This document shows positions 39,841 to 52,049 of a stretch of DNA of 64,000 nucleotides, piece after piece. This DNA comes from Fasciola hepatica. Taxonomy: Eukaryota; Platyhelminthes; Trematoda; Plagiorchiida; Fasciolidae. A program made the position numbers and the translations under genes. Position 1 is the stretch's first letter; every line of letters begins with the position of its first letter. Under the pieces are notes generated by a model. That model was not told the DNA's origin. It searched no databases and worked only from the letters and a program-made list of their open reading frames with translations. Location: positions 7,068,001-7,132,000 of the forward strand of contig CANUEZ040000191.1 of assembly GCA_948099385.1 (NCBI GenBank). Reading direction: 5' to 3'.

Positions 39841-41560
39841 ATGTTCCATCACTTCTCTATTTATGGGCCTAAGTAAAACCAAGGCATTCCCTTATGAACA
39901 ATCCCCACACAGATTGCTCATACAATGCAATAGAGCAGTAGCAGAGTAGATTTGTATAATATGATTCTCCATGCAGCTTGAACACTGAACTGACCATTGA
40001 AAATGATGGAAGCACTGTACAGCTGTTTGACCCGCTAAGGGAATCATGAGCATTGCACATGGACAGAGCCCACACGGGGACACGAACAAGGGTTGGGGTG
40101 AACGAATGTCAGTCGAACACCCAAACCACAAGGCTATCCGATATGGGTCTCAACGCTTTGTTCAACATATACACTACATGATATAGCACAATCCCCGAAT
40201 TGGCTTCGGCTTTCGCTTTCGCTTTGAACGGTAACAACCAAATTCTCGCACACCGATCCAATCCTATGTTCCATCACTTCTCTATTTATGGGCCTAAGTT
40301 AAACCAAGGCATTCCCTTATGAACAATCCCCACACAGATTCTCATACAATGCAATAGAGCAGTAGCAGAGTAGATTTGTATAATATGATTCTCCATGCAG
40401 CTTGAACACTGAACTGACCATTGAAAATGATGGAAGCACTGTACAGCTGTTTGATCCGCTAAGGGAATCATGAGCATTGCACATGGACAGAGCCCACACG
40501 GGGACACGAACAAGGGTTGGGGTGAACGAATGTCAGTCGAACACCCAAACCACAAGGCTATCCGATATGGGTCTCAACGCTTTGTTCAACATATACAATA
40601 CATGATATAGCACAATCCCCAAATTGGATTCGGCTTTCGCTTTCGTTTTGAACGGTAACAACCGAATTCTCGCACACCGATCCAATCCTATGTTCCATCA
40701 CTTCTCTATTTATGGGCCTAAGTTAAACCACGGCATTCCCTTATGAACAATCCCCACACAGATTGCTCATACAATGCAATAGAGCAGTAGCAGAGTAGAT
40801 TTGTATAATATGATTCTCCATGCAGCTTGAACACTGAACTGACCATTGAAAATGATGGAAGCACGGTACAGCTGTTTGATCCGCTAAGGGAATCATGAGC
40901 ATTGCACATGGACAGAGCCCACACGGGGACACGAACAAGGGTTGGGGTGAACGATTGTCAGTCGAACACCCAAACCACAAGGCTATCCGATATGGGTCTC
41001 AAAGCTTTGTTCAACATATACAATACATGATATAGCACAATCCCCAAATTGGCTTCGGCTTTCGCTTCCGCTTTGAACGGTAACAACCAAATTCTCGCAA
41101 ACCAATCCAATCCTATGTTCCATCACTTCTCTATTTATGGGCCTAAGTAAAACCAAGGCATTCCCTTATGAACAATCCCCACACAGATTGCTCATACAAT
41201 GCAATAGAGCAGTAGCAGAGTAGATTTGTATGATATGATTCTCCATGCAGCTTGAACACTGAACTGGCCATGGAAAATGATGGAAGCACTGTACAGCTGT
41301 TTGATCCGCTAAGGGAATCATGAGCATTGCACATGGACAGAGCCCACACGGGGACACGAACAAGGGTTGGGGTGAACGAATGTCAGTCGAACACCCAAAC
41401 CACAAGGCTATCCGATATGGGTCTCAACGCTTTGTTCAACATATACAATACATGATATAGCACAATCCCCAAATTGGATTCGGCTTTCGCTTTCGCTTTG
41501 AACGGTAACAACCAAATTCTCGCACACCGATCCAATCCTATGTTCCATCACTTCTCTATT

Positions 41561-41985
41561 TATGGGCCTAAGTAAAACCAAGGCATTCCCTTATGAACAA
41601 TCCCCACACAGATTGCTCATACAATGCAATAGAGCAGTAGCAGAGTAGATTTGTATAATATGATTCTCCATGCAGCTTGAACACTGAACTGACCATTGAA
41701 AATGATGGAAGCACTGTACAGCTGTTTGATCCGCTAAGGGAATCATGAGCATTGCACATGGACAGAGCCCACACGGGGACACGAACAAGGGTTGGGGTGA
41801 ACGAATGTCAGTCGAACACCCAAACCACAAGGCTATCCGATATGGGTCTCAACGCTTTGTTCAACATATACAATACATGATATAGCACAATCCCCTAATT
41901 GGCTTCGGCTTTCGCTTTCGCTTTCAACGGTAACAACCAAATTCTCGCACACCGATCCAATCCTATGTTCCATCACTTCTCTATT
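41561..41985 (+). repeat. Reference monomer, 425 bp
   Basis: Chosen as a typical, nearly consensus copy and used for monomer coordinates in this annotation. Hand count gives A 133, C 105, G 83, T 104 (44% GC) and 13 CpG, for an observed/expected ratio of about 0.63. Landmarks by monomer position: TATGGGCCTA at 1, a TATAATAT stretch near 104-111, overlapping palindromes TGTACA (155-160) and CAGCTG (159-164), GGTTGGGG near 230, and the CTTTCG-rich variable stretch at 338-385. The period is not divisible by three, so no reading frame can run through successive monomers. Confidence 0.9.
41715..41724. other. Overlapping palindromes TGTACA and CAGCTG (example copy)
   Basis: In the reference monomer TGTACA at positions 155-160 overlaps CAGCTG at 159-164, and ACAGCTGT is an 8-bp perfect dyad. 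The pair recurs in most monomers and is changed to TGTACAACTG in the ACAACTGATTG class. It could be a protein target or simply conserved by homogenisation. It also provides a once-per-monomer restriction landmark. Confidence 0.4.
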
Positions 41986-43683
41986 TATGGGCCTAAGTAA
42001 AACCATGGCATTCCCTTATGAACAATCCACACACAGATTGCTCATACAATGCAATAGAGCAGTAGCAGAGTAGATTTGTATAATATGATTCTCCATGCAG
42101 CTTGAACACTGAACTGACCATTGAAAATTATGGAAGCACTGTACAGCTGTTTGATCCGCTAAGGGAATCATGAGCATTGCACATGGACAGAGCCCACACG
42201 GGGACACGAACAAGGGTTGGGGTGAACGAATGTCATTCGAACACCCAAACCACAAGGCTATCCGATATGGGTCTCAACGCTTTGTTCAACATATACACTA
42301 CATGATATAGCACAATCCCCAAATTGGCTTCGGCTTTCGCTTTCGCTTTCAACGGTAACAACCAAATTCTCGCACACCGATCCAATCCTATGTTCCATCA
42401 CTTCTCTATTTATGGGCCTAAGTAAAACCAAGGCATTCCCTTATGAATAATCCCCACACAGATTACTCATACAATGCAATAGAGCAGTAGCAGAGTAGAT
42501 TTGTATAATATGATTCTCCATGCAGCTTGAACACTGAACTGACCATTGGAAATGATGGAAGCACTGTACAGCTGTTTGATCCGCTAAGGGAATCATGAGC
42601 ATTGCACATGGACAGAGCCCACACGGGGACACGAACAAGGGTTGGGGTGAACGAATGTCAGTCGAACACCCAAACCACAAGGCTATCCGATATGGGTCTC
42701 AACGCTTTGTTCAACATATACACTTCATGATATAGCACAATCCCCAAATTGGCTTCGGCTTTCGCTTTCGCTTTGAACGGCAACAACCAAATTCTCGTAC
42801 ACCGATCCAATCCTATGTTCCATCACTTCTCTATTTATGGGCCTAAGTAAAACCAAGGCATTCCCTTATGAACAATCCCCACACAGATTGGTCATACAAT
42901 GCAATAGAGCAGTAGCAGAGTAGATTTGTATAATATGATTCTCCATGCAGCTTGAACACTGAACTGACCATTGAAAATGATGGAAGCACTGTACAGCTGT
43001 TCGATCCGCTAAGGGAATCATGAGCATTGCACATGGACAGAGCCCACACGGGGACACGAACAAGGGTTGGGGTGAACGAATGTCAGTCGAACACCCAAAC
43101 CACAGGGCTATCCGATATGGGTCTCAACGCGTTGTTCAACATATACACTACATGATATAGCACAATCCCCAAATTGGCTTCGGCTTTCGCTTTCGCTTTC
43201 AACGGTAACAACCAAATTCTCGCACACCGATCCAATCCTATGTTCCATCACTTCTCTATTTATGGGCCTAAGTAAAACCAAGGCATTCCCTTGTGAACAA
43301 TCCACACAGATTGCTCATACAATGCAATAGAGCAGTAGCAGAGTAGATTTGTATTATATGATTCTCCATGCAGCTTGAACACTGAACTGACCATTGAAAA
43401 TGATGGAAGCACTGTACAGCTGTTTGATCCGCTAAGGGAATCATGAGCATTGCACATGGACAGAGCCCACACGGGGACACGAACAAGGGTTGGGGTGAAC
43501 GAACGTCAGTCGAACACCCAAACCACAAGGCTATCCGATATGGGTCTCAAAGCTTTGTTCAACATATACAATACATGATATAGCACAATCCCCAAATTGG
43601 CTTCGGCTTTCGCTTTGGCTTTGAACGGTAACAACCAAATTCTCGCGCACCGATCCAATCCTATGTTCCATCACTTCTCTATT

Positions 43684-44533
43684 TATGGGCCTAAGTAAAA
43701 CCAAGGCATTCCCTTATGAACAATCCCCACACAGATTGCTCATACAATGCAATGGAGCAGTAGCAGTGTAGATTTGTATAATATGATTCTCCATGCAGCT
43801 TGATCACTGAACTGACCATTGAAAATTATGGAAGCACTGTACAGCTGTTTGATCCGCTAAGTGAAGCATGAGCATTGCACATGGACAGAGCCCACACGGG
43901 GACACGAACAAGGGTTGGGGTGAACGAATGTCATTCGAACACCCAAACCACAAGGCTATCCGATATGGGTCTCAACGCTTTGTTCAACATATACACTACA
44001 TGATATAGCACAATCCCCAAATTGGCTTCGGCTTTCGATTTCGCTTTGAACGGTAACAACCAAATTCTCGCACACCGATCCAATCCTATGTTCCATCACT
44101 TCTCTATTTATGGGCCTAAGTAAAACCAAGGCATTCCCTTATGAACAATCCCCACACAGATTGCTCATACAATGCAATAGAGCAGTAGCAGAGTAGATTT
44201 GTATAATATGATTCTCCATGCAGCTTGATCACTGAACTGACCATTGAAAATTATGGAAGCACTGTACAGCTGTTTGATCCGCTAAGTGAAGCATGAGCAT
44301 TGCACATGGACAGAGCCCACACGGGGACACGAACAAGGGTTGGGGTGAACGAATGTCAGTCGAACACCCAAACTACAAGGCTATCCGATATGGGTCTGAA
44401 CGCTTTGTTCAACATATACACTACATGATATAGCACAATCCCCAAATTGGCTTCGGCTTTCGCTTTGGCTTTGACTGGTAACAACCAAATTCTCGTACAC
44501 CGATCCAATCCTATGTTCCATCACTTCTCTATT
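43684..44533 (+). repeat. Two sister monomers from a single-monomer duplication
   Basis: The adjacent monomers at 43684 and 44109 share a rare combination: GCTTGATCACTG, the AAATTAT form, and GCTAAGTGAAGC following the TGTTTGATCC form. GTGAAGC is otherwise tied to ACAACTGATTG monomers. Finding this combination in two neighbours exactly 425 bp apart indicates duplication of one monomer. The first copy has private changes (CAATGGAGC, GCAGTGTAG). Confidence 0.85.
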
Positions 44534-46231
44534 TATGGGCCTAAGTAAAACCAAGGCATTCCCTTATGAACAATCCCCACACAGATTGCTCATACAATGC
44601 AATAGAGCAGTAGCAGAGTAGATTTGTATAATATGATTCTCCATGCAGCTTGAACACTGAACTGACCATTGAAAATTATGGAAGCACTGTACAGCTGTTT
44701 GATCCGCTAAGGGAATCATGAGCATTGCACATGGACAGAGCCCACACGGGGACACGAACAAGGGTTGGGGTGAACGAATGTCATTCGAACACCCAAACCA
44801 CAAGGCTATCCGATATGGGTCTCAACGCTTTGTTCAACATATACACTACATGATATAGCACAATCCCCAAATTGGCTTCGGCTTTCGCTTTCGCTTTGAA
44901 CGGTAACAACCAAATTCTCGCACATCGATCCAATCCTATGTTCCATCACTTCTCTATTTATGGGCCTAAGTAAAACCAAGGCATTCCCTTATGAACAATC
45001 CCCACACAGATTGCTCATACAATGCAACAGAGCAGTAGCAGAGTAGATTTGTATAATATGATTCTCCATGCAGCTTGAACACTGAACTGACCATTGAAAA
45101 TGATGGAAGCACTGTACAGCTGTTTGATCCGCTAAGGGAATCATGAGCATTGCACATGGACAGAGCCCACACGGGGACACGAACAAGGGTTTGGGTGAAC
45201 GAATGTCAGTCGAACACCCAAACCACAAGGCTATCCGATATGGGTCTCAACGCTTTGTTCAACATATACACTACATGATATAGCACAATCTTCAAATTTG
45301 CTTCGGCTTTCGCTTTCGCTTTGAACGGTAACAACCAAATTCTCGCACACCGATCCAATCCTATGTTCCATCACTTCTCTATTTATGGGCGTAAGCAAAA
45401 CCAGGGCATTCCCTTATGAACAATCCACACAGATTGCTCATACAATGCAATAGAGCAGTAGCAGAGTAGATTTGTTTAATATGATACTCCATGCAGCTTG
45501 AACACTGAACTGACCATTGAAAATTATGGAAGCACTGTACAGCTGTTTGATCCGCTAAGGGAATCATGAGCATTGCACATGGACAGAGCCCACACGGGGA
45601 CACGAACAAGGGTTGGGGTGAACGAATGTCAGTCGAACACCCAAACCACAAGGCTATCCGATATGGGTCTGAACGCTTTGTTCAACATGTACAATACATG
45701 ATATAGCACAATCCTCAAATTGGCTTCGGCTTTCGCTTTCGCTTTGAACGGTAACAACCAAATTCTCGTACACCGATCCAATCCTATGTTCCGTCACTTC
45801 TCTATTTATGGGCCTAAGTAAAACCAAGGCATTCCCTTATGAACAATCCCCACACAGATTGCTCATACAATGCAATAGAGCAGTAGCAGAGTACATTTGT
45901 ATAATATGATTCTCCATGCAGCTTGAACACTGAACTGACCATTGAAAATGATGGAAGCACTGTACAGCTGTTTGATCCGCTAAGGGAATCATGAGCATTG
46001 CACATGGACAGAGCCCACACGGGGACACGAACAAGGGTTGGGGTGAACGAATGTCATTCGAACACCCAAACCACAAGGCTATCCGATATGGGTCTGAACG
46101 CTTTGTTCAACATATACACTACATGATATAGCACAATCCCCAACTTGGCTTCGGCTTTCGCTTTCGCTTTGAACGGTAACAACCAAATTCTCGCACACCG
46201 ATCCAATCCTATGTTCCATCACTTCTCTATT
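44534..46231 (+). repeat. Near-reference satellite monomers
   Basis: The segment holds monomers 44534, 44959, 45384 and 45807. The 44534 copy combines AAATTAT with GTCATTCGAAC. The 45384 copy is 423 bp with AATCCACACAG, TGTTTAATATG and CGTAAGCAAAACCAGGGC. The 45807 copy has GAGTACATTTG. The CATGTACAATAC with ATCCTC variant begins here at about 45689 and recurs at 46535 and 48235. Confidence 0.85.
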
Positions 46232-49203
46232 TATGGGCCTAAGTAAAACCAAGGCATTCCCTTATGATCAATCTACACAGATTGCTCATACAATGCAATA
46301 GAGCAGTAGCAGAGTAGATTTGTATAATATGATTCTCCATGCAGCTTGAACACTGAACTGACCATTGAAAATGATGGAAGCACTGTACAGCTGTTTGATC
46401 CGCTAAGGGAATCATGAGCATTGCACATGGACAGAGCCCACACGGGGACACGAACAAGGGTTGGGGTGAACGAATGTCAGTCGAACACCCAAACCACAAG
46501 GCTATCCGATATGGGTCTCAACGCTTTGTTCAACATGTACAATACATGATATAGCACAACCCTCAAATTGGCTTCGGCTTTCGCTTTCGCTTTGAACGGT
46601 AACAACCAAATTCTCGCACACCGATCCAATCCTATGTTCCATCACTTCTCTATTTATGGGCCTAAGTAAAACCAAGGCATTCCCTTATGAACAATCCCCA
46701 CACAGATTGCTCATACAATGCAATAGAGCAGTAGCAGAGTAGATTTGTATAATATGATTCTCCATGCAGCTTGAACACTGAACTGACCATTGAAAATTAT
46801 GGAAGCACTGTACAGCTGTTTGATCCGCTAAGGGAATCATGAGCATTGCACATGGACAGAGCCCACACGGGGACACGAACAAGGGTTGGGGTGAACGAAT
46901 GTCATTCGAACACCCAAACCACAAGGCTATCCGATATGGGTCTCAACGCGTTGTTCAACATATACACTACATGATATAGCACAATCCCCAAATTGGCTTC
47001 GGCTTTCGCTTTCGCTTTGAACGGTAACAACCAAATTCTCGCACACCGATCCAATCCTATGTTCCATCACTTCTCTATTTATGGGCCTAAGTAAAACCAA
47101 GGCATTCCCTTATGAACAATCCCCACACAGATTGCTCATACAATGCAATAGAGCAGTAGCAGAGTAGATTTGTATAATATGATTCTCCATGCAGCTTGAA
47201 CACTGAACTGACCATTGAAAATGATGGAAGCACTGTACAGCTGTTTGATCCGCTAAGGGAATCATGAGCATTGCACATGGACAGAGCCCACACGGGGACA
47301 CGAACAAGGGTTGGGGTGAACGAATGTCATTCGAACACCCAAACCACAAGGCTATCCGATATGGGTCTCAACGCTTTGTTCAACATATACACTACATGAT
47401 ATAGCACAATCCCCAAATTGGCTTCGGCCTTCGCTTTCGCTTTGAACGGTAACAACCAAATTCTCACACACCGATCCAATCCTATGTTCCATCGCTTCTC
47501 TATTTATGGGCCTAAGTAAAACCAAGGCATTCCCTTATGAACAATCCCCACACAGATTGCTCATACAATGCAATAGAGCAGTAGCACAGTAGATTTGTAT
47601 AATATGATTCTCCATGCAGCTTGAACACTGAACTGACCATTGAAAATGATGGAAGCACTGTACAGCTGTTTGATCCGCTAAGGGAATCATGAGCATTGCA
47701 CATGGACAGAGCCCACACGGGGACACGAACAAGGGTTGGGGTGAACGAATGTCAGTCGAACACCCAAACCACAAGGCTATCCGATATGGGTCTGAACGAT
47801 TTGTTCAACATATACAATACATGATATACACAACCCCCAAATTGGCTTCGGCTTTCGCTTTGGCTTTGAACGGTAACAACCAAATTCTCGCACACCGATC
47901 CAATCCTATGTTCCATCACTTCTCTATTTATGGGCCTAAGTAAAACCAAGGCATTCCCTTATGAACAATCCCCACACAGATTGCTCATACAATGCAATAG
48001 AGCAGTAGCAGAGTAGATTTGTATAATATGATTCTCCATGCAGCTTGAACACTGAACTGACCATTGAAAATGATGGAAGCACTGTACAGCTGTTTGATCC
48101 GCTAAGGGAATCATGAGCATTGCACATGGACAGAGCCCACACGGGGACACGAACAAGGGTTGGGGTGAACGAATGTCAGTCGAACACCCAAACCACAAGG
48201 CTATCCGATATGGGTCTCAACGTTTTGTTCAACATGTACAATACATGATATAGCACAATCCTCAAATTGGCTTCGGCTTTCGCTTTCGCTTTGAACGGTA
48301 ACAACCAAATTCTCGCACACCGATCCAATCCTATGTTCCATCACTTCTCTATTTATGGGCCTAAGTAAAACCAAGGCATTCCCTTATGAACAATCCCCAC
48401 ACAGATTGCTCATACAATGCAATAGAGCAGTAGCAGAGTAGATTTGTATAATATGATTCTCCATGCAGCTTGAACACTGAACTGACCATTGAAAATTATG
48501 GAAGCACTGTACAGCTGTTTGATCCGCTAAGGGAATCATCAGCATTGCACATGGACAGAGCCCACACGGGGACACGAACAAGGGTTGGGGTGAACGAATG
48601 TCATTCGAACACCCAAATCACAAGGCTATCCGATATGGGTCTCAACGCGTTGTTCAACATATACACTACATGATATAGCATAATCCCCAAATTGGCTTCG
48701 GCTTTCGCTTTCGCTTTGAACGGTAACAACCAAATTCTCGCACACCGATCCAATCCTATGTTCCATCACTTCTCTATTTATGGGCCTAAGTAAAACCAAG
48801 GCATTCCCTTATGAACAATCCCCACACAGATTGGTCATACAATGCAATAGAGCAGTAGCAGAGTAGATTTGTATAATATGATTCTCCATGCAGCTTGAAC
48901 ACTGAACTGACCATTGAAAATGATGGAAGCACTGTACAGCTGTTTGATCCGCTAAGGGAATCATGAGCATTGCACATGGACAGAGCCCACACGGGGACAC
49001 GAACAAGGGTTGGGGTGAACGAATGTCATTCGAACACCCAAACCACAAGGCTATCCGATATGGGTCTCAACGCGTTGTTCAACATATACACTACATGATA
49101 TAGCACAATCCCCAAATTGGCTTCGGCTTTCGCTTTCGCTTTCAACGGTAACAACCAAATTCTCGCACACCGATCCAATCCTATGTTCCATCACTTCTCT
49201 ATT
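46232..49203 (+). repeat. 4-monomer higher-order relation (offset ~1699 bp)
   Basis: Bases 46500-47360 correspond to 48200-49060. Shared markers in order are CATGTACAATAC with CCTCAAATTGG, an AAATTAT monomer (46655 and 48354), GTCATTCGAAC, CAACGCGTTG, and then a regular monomer with GTCATTCGAAC (47080 and 48779). The 48354 copy has a private CATCAGCATTG. The monomer at 47505 lies between them and carries the one-base deletion that makes ATATACACAACCCCC. Confidence 0.75.
47505..47928 (+). repeat. 424-bp monomer with a one-base deletion, shared with 53030 and 56002
   Basis: The usual ATATAGCACAATCCCC reads ATATACACAACCCCC here (near 47826). The loss of one G makes the monomer 424 bp. The same deletion occurs at 53030-53453, which matches closely from about 47650 to 48200 at offset 5525 (13 monomers), and at 56002-56425, which has additional differences. 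The deletion lengthens an open frame on the + strand, but this is incidental. Confidence 0.9.
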
Positions 49204-52049
49204 TATGGGCCTAAGTAAAACCAAGGCATTCCCTTATGAACAATCCCCACACAGATTGGTCATACAATGCAATAGAGCAGTAGCAGAGTAGATTTGTATA
49301 ATATGATTCTCCATGCAGCTTGAACACTGAACTGACCATTGAAAATGATGGAAGCACTGTACAGCTGTTTGATCCGCTAAGGGAATCATGAGCATTGCAC
49401 ATGGACAGAGCCCACACGGGGACACGAACAAGGGTTGGGGTGAACGAATGTCAGTCGAACACCCAAACCACAAGGCTATCCGATATGGGTCTCAACGATT
49501 TGTTCAACATATACAATACATGATATAGCACAACCCCCAAATTGGCTTCGGCTTTCGCTTTCGCTTTGAACGGTAACTACCAAATTCTTGTACACCGATC
49601 CAATCCTATGTTCCATCACTTCTCTATTTATGGGCCTAAGTAAAACCAAGGCATTCCCTTATGAACAATCCCCACACAGATTGGTCATACAATGCAATAG
49701 AGCAGTAGCAGAGTAGATTTGTAAAATATGATTTTCCATGCAGCTTGAACACTGAACTGACCATTGAAAATTATGGAAGCACTGTACAGCTGTTTGATCC
49801 GCTAAGGGAATCATGCGCATTGCACATGGACAGAGCCCACACGGGGACACGAACAAGGGTTGGGGTGAACGAATGTCATTCGAACACCCAAACCACAAGG
49901 CTATCCGATATGGGTCTCAACGCGTTGTTCAACATATACACTACATGATATAGCACAATCCCCAAATTGGATTCGGCTTTCTCTTTCGCTTTCAACGGTA
50001 ACAACCAAATTCTCGCACACCGATCCAATCCTATGTTCCATCACTTCTCTATTTATGGGCCTAAGTAAAACCAAGGCATTCCCTTATGAACAATCCCCAC
50101 ACAGATTGCTCATACAATGCAATAGAGCAGTAGCAGAGTAGATTTGTATAATATGATTCTCCATGCAGCTTGAACACTGAACTGACCATTGAAAATGATG
50201 GAAGCACGGTACAGCTGTTTGATCCGCTAAGGGAATCATGAGCATTGCACATGGACAGAGCCCACACGGGGACACGAACAAGGGTTGGGGTGAACGAATG
50301 TCAGTCGAACACCCAAACCACAAGGCTATCCGATATGGGTCTCAACGCTTTGTTCAACATATACAATACATGATATAGCACAACCCCCAAATTGGCTTCG
50401 GCTTTCGCTTTCGCTTTGAACGGTAACTACCAAATTCTTGTACACCGATCCAATCCTATGTTCCATCACTTCTCTAATTATGGGCCTAAGTAAAACCAAG
50501 GCATTCCCTTATGAACAATCCCCACACAGATTGCTCATACAATGCAATAGAGCAGTAGCAGAGTAGATTTGTATAATATGATTCTCCATGCAGCTTGAAC
50601 ACTGAACTGACCATTGAAAATGATGGAAGCACTGTACAGCTGTTTGATCCGCTAAGGGAATCATGAGCATTGCACATGGACAGAGCCCACACGGGGACAC
50701 GAACAAGGGTTGGGGTGAACGAATGTCAGTCGAACACCCAAACCACAAGGCTATCCGATATGGGTCTCAACGCTTTGTTCAACATATACAATACATGATA
50801 TAGCACAATCCCCAAATTGGATTCGGCTTTCGCTTTCACTTTCAAAGGTAACAATCAATTTCTCGCACACCGATCCAATCCTATGTTCCATCACTTCTCT
50901 ATTTGTGGGCCTAAGTAAAACCAAGGCATTCCCTTATGAACAATCCCCACACAGATTGCTCATACAATGCAATAGAGCAGTAGCAGAGTAGATTTGTATA
51001 ATATGATTCTCCATGCAGCTTGAACACTGAACTGACCATTGAAAATGATGGAAGCACTGTACAGCTGTTTGATCCGCTAAGGGAATTGATGAGCATTGCA
51101 CATGGACAGAGCCCACACGGGGACACGAACAAGGGTTGGGGTGAACGAATGTCAGTCGAACACCCAAACTACAAGGCTATCCGATATGGGTCTGAACGCT
51201 TTGTTCAACATATACACTACATGATATAGCACAATCCCCAAATTGGCTTCGGCTTTCGCTTTCGCTTTGAACGGTAACAACCAAATTCTCGCACACCGAT
51301 CCAATCCTATGTTCCATCACTTCTCTATTTATGGGCCTAAGTAAAACCAAGGCATTCCCTTATGAACAATCCCCACACAGATTGCTCATACAATGCAATA
51401 GAGCAGTAGCAGTGTAGATTTGTATAATATGATTCTCCATGCAGCTTGAACACTGAACTGACCATTGAAAATGATGGAAGCACTGTACAGCTGTTTGATC
51501 CGCTAAGGGAATCATGAGCATTGCACATGGACAGAGCCCACACGGGGACACGAACAAGGGTTGGGGTGAACGAATGTCAGTCGAACACCCAAAACACAAG
51601 GCTATCCGATATGGGTCTGAACGCTTTGTTCAACATATACAATACATGATATAGCACAACCCCCAAATTGGCTTCGGCTTTCGCTTTCGCTTTGAACGGT
51701 AACTACCAAATTCTTGTACACCGATCCAATCCTATGTTCCATCACTTCTCTATTTATGGGCCTAAGTAAAACCAAGGCATTCCCTTATGAACAATCCCCA
51801 CACAGATTGCTCATACAATGCAATAGAGCAGTAGCAGAGTAGATTTGTATAATATGATTCTCCATGCAGCTTGAACACTGAACTGACCATTGAAAATGAT
51901 GGAAGCACTGTACAGCTGTTTGATCCGCTAAGGGAATCATGAGCATTGCACATGGACAGAGCCCACACGGGGACACGAACAAGGGTTGGGGTGAACGAAT
52001 GTCAGTCGAACACCCAAACCACAAGGCTATCCGATATGGGTCTGAACGC
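49204..52049 (+). repeat. Mixed dimer and trimer relations marked by GTAACTACC
   Basis: The rare ending GTAACTACCAAATTCTTGTAC, preceded by CACAACCCCC, occurs at about 49573, 50423 and 51699, that is at offsets of two and three monomers. Monomers 48779, 49204 and 49629 form a run with CAGATTGGTCATAC. The 49629 copy has private changes GTAAAATATG, ATTTTCCATG and CATGCGCATTG. The CACTTTCA stretch at 50836 returns at 52112 and 53811. Confidence 0.75.
50904..51329 (+). repeat. The only monomer longer than 425 bp (426 bp)
   Basis: At 51081-51092 the usual GGGAATCATGAGC reads GGGAATTGATGAGC, a net gain of one base. All other length changes in the window are losses of one or two bases. The remainder of the monomer is ordinary and no neighbouring copy shares the change, so it is a private event. 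Confidence 0.9.

Larger units (their letters stand above)
39841..43683 (+). repeat. Near-reference satellite monomers
   Basis: Monomers starting at 39862, 40287, 40711, 41136, 41561, 41986, 42411, 42836 and 43261 lie close to the reference. Adjacent copies 40287 and 40711 share the CTAAGTTAAACC start. The 41136 copy has the private pair GAACTGGCC and ATGGAAAATG. The GTCATTCGAAC variant first appears at about 42233 and is thereafter common up to 56.7 kb. The 43261 copy carries a two-base deletion (AATCCACACAG). No gene is present. Confidence 0.85.

Noticed and set aside
41640..41655. Pol III A-box-like TAGCAGAGTAGA on + strand, and a similar TAGCCTTGTGG on - strand
   Set aside because: No acceptable B box lies at tRNA-like spacing. 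The B-box-like GTTCGA on the minus strand is only a few bases from its A-box-like partner. No tRNA or SINE structure is found.
41780..41800. G-quadruplex potential around GGGGACACGAACAAGGGTTGGGG
   Set aside because: Only three close G runs are present. The fourth (GGG in CTAAGGG) is about 28 bases away, beyond a canonical loop.
41561..41985. CRISPR-like array of regular repeats
   Set aside because: The full 425-bp unit is repeated without unique spacers and no cas genes exist. This is a satellite.
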